In this document: one piece after another, positions 34,528-44,882 of the stretch
Layout of the letters: the number at the start of each line of letters is the position of its first letter
Position numbering within the stretch: position 1 is the stretch's first letter
Source of the DNA: Axinella damicornis
Taxonomy: Eukaryota; Porifera; Demospongiae; Axinellida; Axinellidae
Direction: 5' to 3'
Length of the DNA stretch: 64,000 bases
Assembly: GCA_963931865.1 (NCBI GenBank)
Contig: OZ007517.1
Location: 5,841,707 to 5,905,706 of the forward strand
The notes under the pieces: model-generated
Database searches by the model: none
Told to the model about the DNA's origin: nothing
Seen by the model: only the letters and a program-made list of their open reading frames with translations
Translations under genes and position numbers: made by a program

Positions 34528-34611
34528 TCGTCCCTCGGATCCCGCGGCCCAGCCTCTCGCCACACCCACTATAGGGGTGTGGCGAGAGGCTGGCCCACGG
34601 CCGCGAGACTA
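34528..34611. mobile_element. 84-bp TAGYCTCG-type hairpin element
   Basis: CCAGCCTCTCGCCACACCC and its inverse meet around CACTATAGG, and the right terminus is CGCGAGACTA. The left end is degenerate (TCGTCCCTCGG) and no target duplication is clear. The interior matches the loop side of the 56-bp element at 24317-24372 (CTCTCGCCACACCCACTA). Confidence 0.6.
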
Positions 34612-34612
34612 C

Positions 34613-34615
<3 letters not shown>

Positions 34616-34644
<29 letters not shown>
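34616..34644. repeat. Poly-C run
   Basis: About 29 C in a row, immediately beside the preceding element. Confidence 0.9.
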
Positions 34645-34647
<3 letters not shown>

Positions 34648-34739
34648 TCCGACGGTACAAGGGTCTGAGAATCAAAACTACAGTGCCGCGCGGGGTCTGG
34701 GCTCCAGTTAACAGTCTACTTGCGCAATGAAGCCCTAGC

Positions 34740-34818
34740 TAGCCTCGTCCCCATGTTCTCCCACATGCGAACAAACTTAATGGCAAAAAGCTGGGCGGGC
34801 GCCTGACAATCGAGGCTA
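34740..34818. mobile_element. 79-bp TAGYCTCG-type element, degenerate
   Basis: TAGCCTCGTCCCC at the left and TCGAGGCTA at the right are inverted; the interior is poorly paired and no duplication is seen. It lies just upstream of promoter module B, as a TCGTTCCCAGGCG fragment lies upstream of module A. Confidence 0.5.
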
Positions 34819-34919
34819 GTCAACTGCAACGACAGTAACAGAGGGGGAGCCAGTGGCAGAGGACTTCCCAGAAGAGGTGAACAGTATCAGAAAACTACAG
34901 AGAAGCAAACCAGCTCGCC

Positions 34920-35171
34920 ATTGGTGCTTCCCGCCAAAATCTGCAAGTTTTACTTTCTAACCAATCAAAATCATTATCCGTTCCCGCGTTAAGTTTTACC
35001 GCGGATTCCAACCAATCAAATGACAGCGCCCGCGGGAGGCTTTTGCGGGTATATAAGGAGCGGCAAGTTCGGTGTTAGTCATTCGAGTCGGTTTAGCTCG
35101 GATTAAATTTAGGTTAGGAGAGCCCTAACCTTGACTTAATCCTAGCTATACCTTCTTCTAACAGGGTAAGT
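34920..35171 (+). promoter_or_regulatory. TATA/CCAAT promoter module B with leader and splice donor
   Basis: Two CCAATCA boxes (34961 and 35012) and TATATAAG at 35050-35057 precede a leader with AGTCATTCGAGTCGGTTTAG and a GGTTAGGAGAGCCCTAACC hairpin. The donor GTAAGTTCAGGTATAGATAG begins at 35166. Upstream CTTCCCGCCAAAA and AACAGAGG also match module A. The two modules are paralogous; which genes they drive is not visible because downstream exons are not recognisable. Confidence 0.6.
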
Positions 35172-35204
35172 TCAGGTATAGATAGCGGGAGGGGGAGGAG
35201 CATT

Positions 35205-35340
35205 GGGGGGTGGGAGCATTGGGGGGTGGGAGCATTGGGGGGTGGAAGCATTGGGGGGTGGGAGCATTGGGGGGTGGGAGCATGGGGTGTGGGTGGGAGC
35301 ATGGGATGTGTGGGTGGGAGCATGGGGTGTAGGTGGGGTG
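35205..35340. repeat. 16-bp G-rich minisatellite (GGGGGGTGGGAGCATT)
   Basis: About eight units with small variants directly after the module B donor. The G-rich strand is the presumed sense strand. Confidence 0.95.
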
Positions 35341-35613
35341 GGTGTGGTTGGTATTAACGCCACACCTTACCTAGCTGTGCATGCATCACAAGTCATCATC
35401 AGAACAGTTACTGTTCATTGAATTCAACCTTTCCAGCTGTACAGCAATCAGTAACTTCCATTGGCACAAAAGGAAACATCAACCTTGATGTCTAAGAGAG
35501 TCAAAGCTATAGCAGATATTACATATCATCAGATTGTAACATTTCATATAGCTTAGTATATATCCTTTGGTGGATGTACACACACATACAGACAATATAC
35601 ACACACACAAAAA

Positions 35614-36119
35614 ACGTATTTCCGCGATCAAACGCCGCACTGAATTAGTGGCCGCCGGCGCCGTAGCTCGAATAATAGCCGCACCTCCAAACACCGCCCT
35701 TGTTTAGTAGCCGCGGCTAGTATTCGAACGGAAGGCGATCGATCGAAGCGCTTTGTCTAGCCCTCGAGGACTGTGGCTGCTTCGCTGTGAGCGTGAACTG
35801 ATTGTTGGTCGTATTCCCTGAGAGCTGTCTACTGTAAGCGTTTGGCGTTTTCTGAGGTCGATGCACGGGGGGCGAGCGACGTGTGACCGGCGAATCTTTC
35901 GTGACAGTAATGATTTTGGCGTTTCCTACCGGATGATTGTGACTGCCCAGGCTGAAACAAAACTGCTTCTTTGAGCATACACGATGCTCCAATCCGTTTC
36001 CTCGCTTCCTTGTTTATGCTGAGTTTAATAAACGCCGCCTTTGATTAGTGGCCGCCCGAATAGTAGCCGCAGTAAATCGCGTGATGATTAGCTGCGGCGT
36101 TTGATCCCGGAAATACGGT
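35614..36119. mobile_element. About 506-bp MITE (ACGTATTTCCGCGATCAAAC ends)
   Basis: ATTTCCGCGATCAAACGCCG at the left pairs with CGGCGTTTGATCCCGGAAAT at the right. Subterminal words TTAGTGGCCGCC and AATAGTAGCCGC recur in both halves. Target duplication not clear. Confidence 0.75.
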
Positions 36120-36130
36120 ACTTACACACC

Positions 36131-36755
36131 CAGGGCCTGGGGCCGGGCGAATTTTTTTTTGGACGTACTTTCGACTTAGTCTCTGGCAGATCTATCAACT
36201 ACGCATGCGCAAAATGGTAACCCAACCCTAACCACACCCACAAATGTGCAATTCGAACACAGCCCTGTGCATGCAAGAAAGGCGGATGAGTGTTTGATAG
36301 CAGAGACAGAAGTAGCTGGTATTTGCTGAGTCCCCATGAGCTTGGCCTGGACCCCAACTGACTAAAACTCAACTGCCTTGTCTTGGTAGCCATTCATTTG
36401 TCTCAGATTCAGTTTGTATTTTGTCAGTTGTGACTGCATCCATATAGCTACACCATGCTCATGTACACATGATGGGCTCAAAATCATAATTTATTCAATT
36501 AGTAGTGTTTGCAAACAGTCCTGCATGCATCTTCTTTCTTCAGCCACCCACACTGGCCAAACTGTTGCTTGCTGATTTACGTTCTACTCCAGGTAGTAGG
36601 TTGGTGTCAGTCAACAAGCCATCTGTGTAAAGTACGAAATTCAGAATAAAGCATAACGTTCTGAAAGGGGGTGTCCCATGTAGGTTGTGGTACAATTTGC
36701 ACAGTATATCAATATCCCTGAGGCATGCAGAACTGTGCACGTGGATTCACCATCA

Positions 36756-36795
<40 letters not shown>

Positions 36796-38215
36796 ACTAT
36801 TAAAGGTGGGTGTTGCATAGTTGTCAACTCCACCTGGAGTCCATCACGTGACAGGATACATACATGTGTAATGCAATGTGTATATGCAATATAATTGCCG
36901 AGCGCATTAGTGCGAGGCTCTGAATGGGGGATCTTTTTCTCACTATACATGTATGTACGTACATACGTGGTACATATGTACGTACTGGAATATGTTACGC
37001 TCAGGAATGTTGATAGGAATGTTGCGGGTTTCCTGCCGGCCAATTGAGTTATATTTGCTGCGAGGGCTCGACGGTGCGAGAACTACAACCTTGAGAAACA
37101 GATCAGTGGACGAGCGTGCGGTGCTCCAGGGCTTGCAGAGCTGGAGCAGCTACATATGGAGTCAAACAGTTACCTATGGAGTCAAACAGTTGACCAGTCG
37201 ACATCTGTCTATACCGCAACTCCACAGTAATCCAGATCAAGGCTAGGGTACAAGCGAGTGGGGCCTTCAGGGCTTGCAGATCTAGAGCAGCTACATGTGG
37301 AGTCGAACAGTGAGTGTAATCGACATGTTTATTTCAGCTCCACACTTGCAAATTCACACTTAGCTAGAGATCTATCATACTCGTAAGCACATGGCCAGGC
37401 TGCGAATGCGGCCACGGCGTGCACATGAGGCAATTATGCGGATACGTATTCCTAGTCAGTGCAACAACTTCACAGTACAGTTCCACTCAGTTCCTACAGT
37501 GGGAGAAGGCTGCTCTGCACTTTCAAATTATGCATCCTGAATATAGTACAGACTACCAGCGACTTAGTCTCGGTACTAGACTCTCGCTCACGGCAGAGGA
37601 GTCTGGTCGACGGCATACGACTTGTTCTGACACTAGGTAGGTGCAAACCACAGCACTTCTTCATACGGTATGTTTATTAGTAATCTGCTTGCGGGTAGTG
37701 TACCTTGGATAAAAGCCGTGCCGTATATGCAAGTGCTGTGGTTCGCAGCTACTTATCGGCTACCTCAGAACAAGTCGTACATGAGCAGTCGACCAGACTC
37801 CTCCGCTGTGTGTGAGTGTGGTGACTGAGACTATACTTAGCTATAGGCAACTACATCATTTCTTGTATACTGAGCACTATGTGTGAACATCAGCGAATAC
37901 AGACTTGTCTACCGGACTCAACTACCCTGAAAAATGTCAGTACAGTAGTACTTTGGAACAGAAATGGCGGGAAATCATACTCAATCCATGTAATATCTAT
38001 CTCTGTACCTCATGACAGCTTCATCGCTTCTGTTTACAGCTTCACCAGCAGTTGTTCAGCGCTTCTTCTTCAGCGTTCCTGCTCAGGACACATGGGACAG
38101 TCCTGTGTGTGCTTATGGGGGTGTGTCGTACTAATCTGCGCATGCGTAGTTGGGGGATCTGCCAGAGACTAAGTCGAAAGTACGTCCAAAAAAAAAATTC
38201 GCTGGGGCCGGCCAG
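36131..38215. mobile_element. 2.1-kb element with ~75-bp inverted ends
   Basis: Near the left end GCGAATTTTTTTTTGGACGT then ACTTTCGACTTAGTCTCTGG and GCATGCGC pair with inverted copies at 38125-38205. The outer bases are C/G-rich (GGGCCTGGGGCC on the left, GGGGCCGGCC on the right). The interior has the nested element at 37565-37833, a poly-C run at about 36760-36796 and a short duplication (TATGGAGTCAAACAGTT at 37155 and 37173). I see no transposase in it. Confidence 0.65.
37565..37833. mobile_element. 269-bp TAGYCTCG-family element, nested
   Basis: TAGTCTCGGTACTAGACTC then GAGGAGTCTGGTCGAC and ACGACTTGTTCTGA pair with the inverted right arm ending GACTGAGACTA. Arms are about 100 bp. No 9-bp duplication. 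Confidence 0.75.
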
Positions 38216-39313
38216 GGGGGGGAGATGATGTCATGAGCTGTCATTTTGCATGACGTAATGCGAAATCATTCTGCTGCTTTTCTCCATGGGAGGAAGGCTG
38301 CATTGCATTTTCAATGCATCCTGAAGAGTATCCTTCGTGCAAAGACTGTGAGTGAACTACACACTACGTGAGCAGCTATGTTTGTGACCATGCAGTCTCA
38401 CCGAGCTAGACTTGTCGACTGCACTCAAGTGTTTAGCATCAGGTAAGAAGTCTATAAAGCCCATCGAACCCCAGTGAAACGTCAGCACTACTAGTCTGCT
38501 AGTCCCGCATACTTCTTGTGTATCATTGTGCACTATACCTATAGAATGTTAATTGTGCCACAAGCGCATGACAACCCCCCCTGCTGCGCACCTAGTCTCG
38601 CAAGCCAGCCTCTTTTTCTACGAGGGGGCGCGCGCGGAGGGGGGAGGGAAAAAGAGTCTGGTGACTTAAGGTCGCGGGCTAGTCTTCGGCGCATTGCGCA
38701 GAGCGGCGCGCACTAAATAGAATACCAGCCTGAAGCACTATACTAACACATGGAGGCAGCCACACACAAGCTACTAACAATTTTAAACCACAGAATAAAA
38801 TCAGAAACATACCTGACAAGTTCATGACAACCACAGCTCACGAGTACCACTCTCGTAGAATGCGGGTACGTATCGTTTAGACGGACAGCTGCTTTGTATC
38901 CAGAGCAGGACGCTCGAGTACAAGCAAGAATCACCTTCAAGGACACATTTTAGGCTACAATTGGCTCTGTACTGCCACTATGTTCAGCGGTTAGACAAAA
39001 ACTATACGTACCCGCAAAGTACAGTGGCTGGACATCCTGGATCTCTCTTTTGGATTGGTGTCCTTCCGTCAGTCAAACTGGGCTGTGGTTCAAATAACTT
39101 TCGCCCGAACAACAACAGCTTTAGCCAGAGACTTCGCCCACAAAACGTACAACGACGCCTTGGCACGCACTGGCTGCCTCTACACTTTCCACGATGTCTA
39201 ATTGACTTCCGCAAAAGGTCAATAGGTTCACGAAAATTGACAGTACAGCTGGAAAACAATACTCGCGCGTAGAACGCTAATTGAATTAATACGCGACTAG
39301 CCCGCGACCTTAA

Positions 39314-39942
39314 GGTTACGGGTACCCACGTATACTGCGCAATAACAGCAACTACATTCATGCAGCAATGCCAATTCTTACGCCGCCTAGGAACAAAGTC
39401 GGTGCTGGACTCGAACCTATTCAGACCAGCCTACTGCTTGAAAGACAAACTTCCTGCAGAGGCGTGGCTACCTGGACACTTTGGCCCCTCCCACAGACGT
39501 GTATAAATTCTGAACGCATGCGACAAACCATTCTCGTTGTGTGCAGAACTGCACCTTCAGCTTCAGGACGCAGCTAGAAGACATGAATGTCTAGTGACAG
39601 AGCTATAAATGGACAAGTCATTCGACGAGCATCTCCGGCTAGAGACCAAAGTACACTGGGACAATGGCGTTCAACAACAGGTGAGGCGACGACTTTCCTC
39701 TCTAGCAGCGAGAAACAGTCTACTCTGTCTCCCAAAACTAGCTCTGTCACTAGATATATGTTACAAGCAGCGATTTAAATGCCTATTTCCACCTGAATTA
39801 CCTTTTTGGAGACAAACTTTGTCGCATGCGTGGATAAGTTAGTTCCCGCACAAATGGCCCCCATGGCTTCAGCGTTAACGTGCAGCTGCCTGTATACGCG
39901 CGCTAATTAGATTTTACTTCCGGTCAACGGGTACCCGTAACC
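39314..39942. mobile_element. 629-bp TTAA-flanked element, nested
   Basis: TTAA at 39310-39313 and 39943-39946; 14-bp perfect inverted ends GGTTACGGGTACCC. Same end type as the foldback element at 7701-8126 and the solo end near 3030. Confidence 0.85.
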
Positions 39943-39949
39943 TTAAGCC

Positions 39950-40330
39950 AACATTTCGTTTTCTCTGCCGGAATGTGGGTAGAGCCAATGAGATTGCAGC
40001 AGTCACATGATTTTCATAGCGTAATTCAGAGAGACAGTGCGTGCGATTGCCATCGCTGCAAAGCGCAACTAGGCTATCCAAGGTTGTGCCCCAAGCAAGA
40101 ATTAGCAGTGAAGAACTCCTTCAGCGGACGGGATGTACTCGTGAGTCTTCTAACCGGCACTGGAAAATCGCCTTGTTACTACGTATATACCGCTGAAGGC
40201 TTTTCCCTGGCTCACCTTTCAACGGTTACTACTCTCCAGAGCTTTGCGAGCCTCCTCCAACTTGCTTCGCAGTCGCACATTTGAAAGTTGTGGGCAATAA
40301 TTGGATAGCTATCATGTGACTTTTTCATTT
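39950..40330 (+). pseudogene. RecQ-like helicase 5' fragment carried in the composite element
   Basis: The plus strand encodes LGYPRLCPKQELAVKNSFSG then RDVLVSLLTGTGKSPCYY, matching the start of a RecQ helicase core (L-R--Q---V----GRDVLVSLPTGSGKS-CY) with its Walker A lysine. Upstream residues appear in a different frame (AIAIAAK), so the fragment is damaged. No other helicase motif follows. An inverted relative lies at 19385-19725. Confidence 0.65.
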
Positions 40331-40551
40331 GTTACAGTTGATTGCATTCCACTGGGTAACGAAATGTTGGCTTAAGTCACCAGACTCTTTTTCCCTCCCC
40401 CCTCCGCGCGCGCCCCCTCGTAGAAAAAGAGGCTGGCTTGCGAGACTACTGCGCACCCACACACAACAGATGCAGATGGACAAACATACAGATGTGCAAC
40501 ACGCACACACGCAGCACACATACAGATAGACTGACACACACACACATGCAC

Positions 40552-40655
40552 CTGATCTGGGAGCTTATCCTCTCCTCAACAAGTATCTTGTACTGGCCGC
40601 ACAGTTCCAGGGTGTCCTTCAGCTCCTGCTGGGTGGAGGTGAGCTGGAGTTCCAT
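40552..40655 (-). CDS. Coiled-coil exon, gene not recognised
   Basis: On the minus strand acceptor GTGCAGTAG precedes MELQLTSTQQELKDTLELCG, continuing to EERISSQIR, and donor GTGCATG follows. The heptad-like pattern suggests a coiled coil. No flanking exons were identified. Confidence 0.4.
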
Positions 40656-41164
40656 CTACTGCACAAGCTCAAACAGCCAATGGCCGACATGCAATATATA
40701 TTGCAGCGGCCATAAAGCTCAACTACAAATGTGTTATGAGCTCATATAGGTACCCAAGTAGTCACAGAATTTGTACCTCAGCACGACAATTTTCCGACCC
40801 ATAGCGTCTTCGTAACTGCATAACCACATCTGGTTAGTGTTTCTTGTCTGTGCATGTGTTCGTCTGCTGTTTGAATTTTCCTGTCTGCAGTCGGTAGTTA
40901 GCGTATTCCAATCGTTGCCTCAAAAAAAGCATCTGCTACAAGTCTATAAATGTATACTGGCTAGACCAACAAGGCTGTACCGGGCTCATTGGCTAGCTGC
41001 AGTAATTATCACTTTCTTGCTGGCCTCAGGGGATTGAAAGCAACCGAGGCCAGGGCCTGTTTATCAGTACTCATCATACTGTTTGCTGAAAGCCAGCAAA
41101 GTGGAACCAGCATGGCATTGCTTGTGATAGTTGTGACAAATGGACGCCCACTCAATGAGGGGAT

Positions 41165-41298
41165 GTATAGGATCTACTACGTTGACGCGGAGGTTATGCG
41201 ATTTATCCTCAGCGGGAAAGTTTGGCCGAGGCGAAGCCGAGGCTAAACTTTCCCAAGGAGGATCAACTGCATAACCTCCGAGTTGACGTAGTAGATCC
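41165..41298. repeat. Hairpin-forming inverted repeat
   Basis: GGATCTACTACGTTGACGCG, GGAGGTTATGCGATTTATCC and GGGAAAGTTTGG are followed by their inverses (CTAAACTTTCCC, ATAACCTCCGAGTTGACGTA, GTAGATCC) around GAGGCGAAGCCGAG. Confidence 0.85.
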
Positions 41299-41400
41299 GG
41301 CTTCTACCACAGACATAACCTCCAAGTCAAGTTAGTATACTATAGCTGGATCCGGCTGCTAGACAGCTACAACTCTCTGATTCTCAGCACAGCATGGCAA

Positions 41401-41496
41401 TCCTTTGATATGTACTGCGAAGGATAAATCGCATAACCTCCGCTATGACGTCATAGCGGAGGTTACACGATTTATCCTCCGCGGTACATCAAAGGA
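41401..41496. repeat. 96-bp palindrome centred on TGACGTCA
   Basis: TCCTTTGATATGTACTGCG ... GGATAAATCGCATAACCTCC runs into its own inverse with essentially no loop. It shares GGTTATGCGATTTATCC with the hairpin at 41165-41298, so the two belong to one family. Confidence 0.9.
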
Positions 41497-41957
41497 ACGC
41501 CCACGCACTGTGGTAGAAGTTCACCTCTGGTTTTGTTCACTCTGTAAACAATCAGAGCTTCCAATCACCAAAGAGACCCTTACTGTCCACTAATGAAGAT
41601 CTATACATTGCATGTCTATTGCTGCAGTGATGAGGTCTACTGCCAACCATGAGAGAGGTCCAGAGGGAGTATCGTGGAAGACGGGCAGCAACACAAACAC
41701 GGCAAACCCATGAGTAAGTACTGCAATAATTTGTAATAAGCTAATTACAATTTACAACATATAAACGACATGCACTATAAAGAAAATCATTCATCACATG
41801 GATTGGGCTAAAGCCCTAGTCTAGGGAAAGTCCCTTGTCAATAACTGGTTTGTACGTAGTTTGTTCATTACTAGCTGCATACAGCACAACCACTTTACCA
41901 ACATCGCTGACATCAGAACACACACGATTCAGAAGTCAGGCTGACCCTCTCCAATAG

Positions 41958-42022
41958 CAGCCTCGTTCCCAGGCCCCGCCCAGCTTTTCATCCGCGCGTG
42001 GGAGAGCCTGGGAACGAGGCTA
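41958..42022. mobile_element. 65-bp TAGYCTCG-family micro-element, perfect 9-bp duplication
   Basis: CTCCAATAG at 41949-41957 and 42023-42031 flank CAGCCTCGTTCCCAGGC and its inverse GCCTGGGAACGAGGCTA, with about 30 bases between. Confidence 0.92.
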
Positions 42023-42175
42023 CTCCAATAGTTGACAGGCAAGAAAATGTAGTCAACAGCCTTAGTTCAGTCGATCAGTTGGCTCAACTTAGTAGCTAAT
42101 CTATCCCTATTTGTGGAGGTCGTTTTCTCCCAGCACTTCAAACTCTTTCTCTCTGCTTATCCTCACCTTTAACAG

Positions 42176-44054
42176 GACAGACATTCTCTTCCGGGTGCTC
42201 AACCATTACTGTTCAATGGCTCACCTGGAGAGGGTCATCGTGGTGTGGACAACATAGACCAGAGACCCCCGGTCAAGAAGTGGGAGGAGCTGGGGCCACA
42301 CCCTGTTCCTGTTAGGTTCATTGTTCAGAAAAGGAACGAACTGAGGAATAGGTTGCAAGTGTTCCCCGAGATCCAAAGTCCAGGTATATCACTGGAATAC
42401 GGCTTGTGTGATGCTGTGGGGGTGGGCCCTTAACTGAATCTATGATGTCAGCTAATGTCAGTGTTAAGGTACAATGTCCAGAGTGCCTGATGACATAACC
42501 ACTCCTGATAACTTAAGGTATAGCCTGTTTCCCAGATTGACGGGGTGTGGTTTGTTCCTACAATCATGCAGCTGTTCTTCTGATGGACGATGACCTCCTC
42601 ATTGCTGCTCAGGATGTACAGTTTGCATTCCGAGTCTGGAAGGTTGGCATGGAACCAGTGCATTCCACTAGTGGCACTGCATGCAGCTACTAGAGATTAC
42701 TAGAAACTAGTAGAAATTACTAGAGATTACTAGAAATTAGTTTACTAGAGAGTACTACCAATGCTGACCTACTGAATGTCCTCACTTCTCAGCTAACAAG
42801 TACTCTGAATCTGCTAATTATTAAATGTGGGGCAAAATCGTCTCCCAAACACAGCAATATCGCCCATCCTGGGCGATATTGCTGTTGAGCACCATTGCTG
42901 TTGAGCTCCAGTGGATACTAACTTATTTTCTACACTGATCATTTGTTTTCCCAGCAATTTCCACGTCTGATCGTGGGGTTCTTTCCGAGGAAACATGTGA
43001 GATCTGCCAACGGTATTTTTTCTCACGGCAGTGATGAAATGGAGTCTCAGACCGAGTTAGGGAGTCAGGCGTACTCTATGGTGCTGACCGGAGCCGCTTT
43101 CATTCACTTGAATTATCTGAAGATGTTGAATAGCACAGGTGTGGTGCCTCAGGCCGTCCTCAAGTTGATCGATGAGATGCACAACTGTGAGGATCTGGCG
43201 GTGAACGTGCTGGTGGGACTACCTGGAGAGGGTGGGACTACCTGGAGAGGGTGGACATGGCCCAGTGTCCTGGCCTGTTCGTGAAACCGAACAAGTACAT
43301 CAACCTGGAGAGAGAAACCGGTCAGTGCCTTCACTCTCTCCACTCACCGTTTCAGTCGTGTTGGAGAAGTCCTAACCTAGCCTTCTTCCCAGGCCCGAGC
43401 CGTTTTCAGTTGTACTGCAAGTGACCTGGCCTTTGGTCGAGTGCGATTTTTGCCAATATTTTTAGGACATCAGTTGAAGGTTCTTTTCATGCTGATCACA
43501 ATGGTGCAAATCCCAGCTTCATATCTCAGCGTGGTACTTACTCTGTATATCTATACCAATTGTCTAAAGAAAGACATGCTCTATCCCTAGATAACAATAG
43601 CTGATCCAACATGCAACTTTACTTATCGGCAAACAGTTTGGTTACCTCTATCCACACCCATTCAGTCATGGCTCTTTAGCCAATTAATGACCGATTGCCC
43701 AGACCGAGAAAAAACCTTCATTGCCAGCCCTACAAAGCCAGCGAAATTCCCCATAGCACCAGGCCCAGGCGTTTTTATATACCCTCGAGTGAACTGCCAC
43801 CCATGTACCTCCCCCTGTCCCACCCGTTCTGCTCATGCAGAATAAGTCTGATGGTGGATTTTGAAGTCATTTAGAAGTTTGCCCTGTGTTCCCTTCCTCC
43901 TCCCAGGGACTGGCTATCGAGGCATGTGGCACGACCCTGACCACCTGGCAGATCGGTCACACTGCCTGAACCGTCTGGCCAGGATCTACAATTTAATGGC
44001 TCTCTCCCCCTCCAGTACTCGGACATTGTGGCAATACCACTTCGCAGGACATGA
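42176..44054 (+). pseudogene. EXT2-like heparan-sulfate polymerase, C-terminal (GT64) exons with lesions
   Basis: Four exons with good splice sites match the C-terminal glycosyltransferase-64 domain of exostosin-2, a Golgi enzyme of heparan sulfate chain synthesis. 42176-42383: LFRVLNHYCSMAHLERVIVVW, frame broken, then LGPHPVPVRFIVQKRNELRN. 42572-42642: AVLLMDDDLLIAAQDVQFAF, with the DDD metal-binding motif. 42955-43320: FPRLIVGFFPRKHV, GSQAYSMVLTGAAFIHL and HNCEDLAVNVLV. 43907-44054: GYRGMWHDPDHLADRSHCLN to the C-terminus. Lesions: one base missing at VVW/NNIDQRP near 42248, a 19-bp tandem duplication near 43210-43250 that shifts frame, and one extra base near 44010 needed to reach PLQYSDIVAIPLRR and stop. 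The upstream exostosin exons are not in the preceding 2 kb. It is either a decayed copy or a real gene with assembly indels. Confidence 0.85.
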
Positions 44055-44264
44055 CAGCACTTTTTACTAGCAGAATTTCATTATTAATTTTATTGTTCTG
44101 AATCACAAGGTGAATGCAGTCGTGCACTGCTTCACAAGCCATAGCTGTTCATGAGTGAATCATTGTATCACAGAGTTACATGTAACAATTATTATAGCTC
44201 TTTATAATTATGTGCAAGTACATGAACAGAACTAATAGGTTTCACATGTGTATTCATATTATAG

Positions 44265-44599
44265 TGGTTGAACGATTATGTTTACATGCCACCCTATACC
44301 GACGCTATTCTGGCATTGAGAGAGCAAGTTACCCAATTCATGCACAGCTGCTCAAAACACCACTCCGGTCCATGCAGGTGAGTTTACCATAATTATGAGG
44401 CTCTATAAAAATTAACTTGCAGTAACTCCATGCACAAGCAGGAGTCAAATCCTTGCACTATAATATTCCACTATATATAAATACGATTTCTTGTTCATGT
44501 GAATTGCAGCTGAGAGACCTGCAGAGATGCAGAGAGAGTGGTTCGTTAACAGACATCAGCCCATGGATACCCCAGGGCATTGATCTTGTCTCTGAAGAG
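44265..44599 (+). CDS. Two exons of an unrecognised gene
   Basis: Exon 44265-44377 (acceptor ATATTATAG, donor GTGAGT) encodes ERLCLHATLYRRYSGIERAS ... AQLLKTPLRSMQ. Exon 44510-44599 (acceptor GAATTGCAG, donor GTATAT) continues in phase with LRDLQRCRESGSLTDISPWI ... IDLVSEE. Both splice pairs are strong and the frame is open. The next exon is not clear: a downstream plus-strand candidate at 44696-44725 is only the antisense of a CTH exon. I do not recognise the protein. Confidence 0.5.
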
Positions 44600-44837
44600 G
44601 TATATACATCACTGATGCTGTAGCATAAACTCAGGTGTTCACAGTGTCCGTTGCTGTAACCAGCTCATGGAACAAACCTTCAATGCCTGTTCCAGATCGT
44701 CCAGGATGTCCTGGATATCTTCTAGTCTGGATCTGAAATGCGAACATTGCCCGAGGCCCCAAGTAAGCAATGTTGCTGTCTAAATCAGCCCACCCTGGAG
44801 TGGCCACACTCTCATTCAGTCTCCACCCATCTTGTAC

Positions 44838-44882
44838 TAGTCTCGTGCCAGACCCCCTATTGAGGGTCTGGGAATGAGACTA
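44838..44882. mobile_element. 45-bp micro-element, perfect 9-bp target duplication
   Basis: ATCTTGTAC at 44829-44837 and 44883-44891 flank TAGTCTCGTGCCAGACCC, eight loop bases, and GGGTCTGGGAATGAGACTA. It is the smallest member of the family and lies in the CTH-like intron where a short exon appears to be missing. Confidence 0.93.

Larger units (their letters stand above)
38593..40448. mobile_element. 1,856-bp composite TAGYCTCG-family element with perfect 9-bp duplication
   Basis: CTGCGCACC at 38584-38592 and 40449-40457 flank arms of about 80 bp: TAGTCTCGCAAGCCAGCC, then TTTTTCTACGAGGGGGCGCG and CCAGACTCTTTTTCCC inverted at the other end. Inside are a TTAA-flanked element (39314-39942) and a RecQ-like fragment (39950-40330). 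It is the longest member of the family here and the only one with gene-derived contents. Confidence 0.9.

Noticed and set aside
44696..44725. Plus-strand terminal exon IVQDVLDIF-stop continuing the gene at 44265-44599
   Set aside because: It is the exact antisense of the CTH-like exon encoding RLEDIQDILDDLEQ, which has stronger homology.
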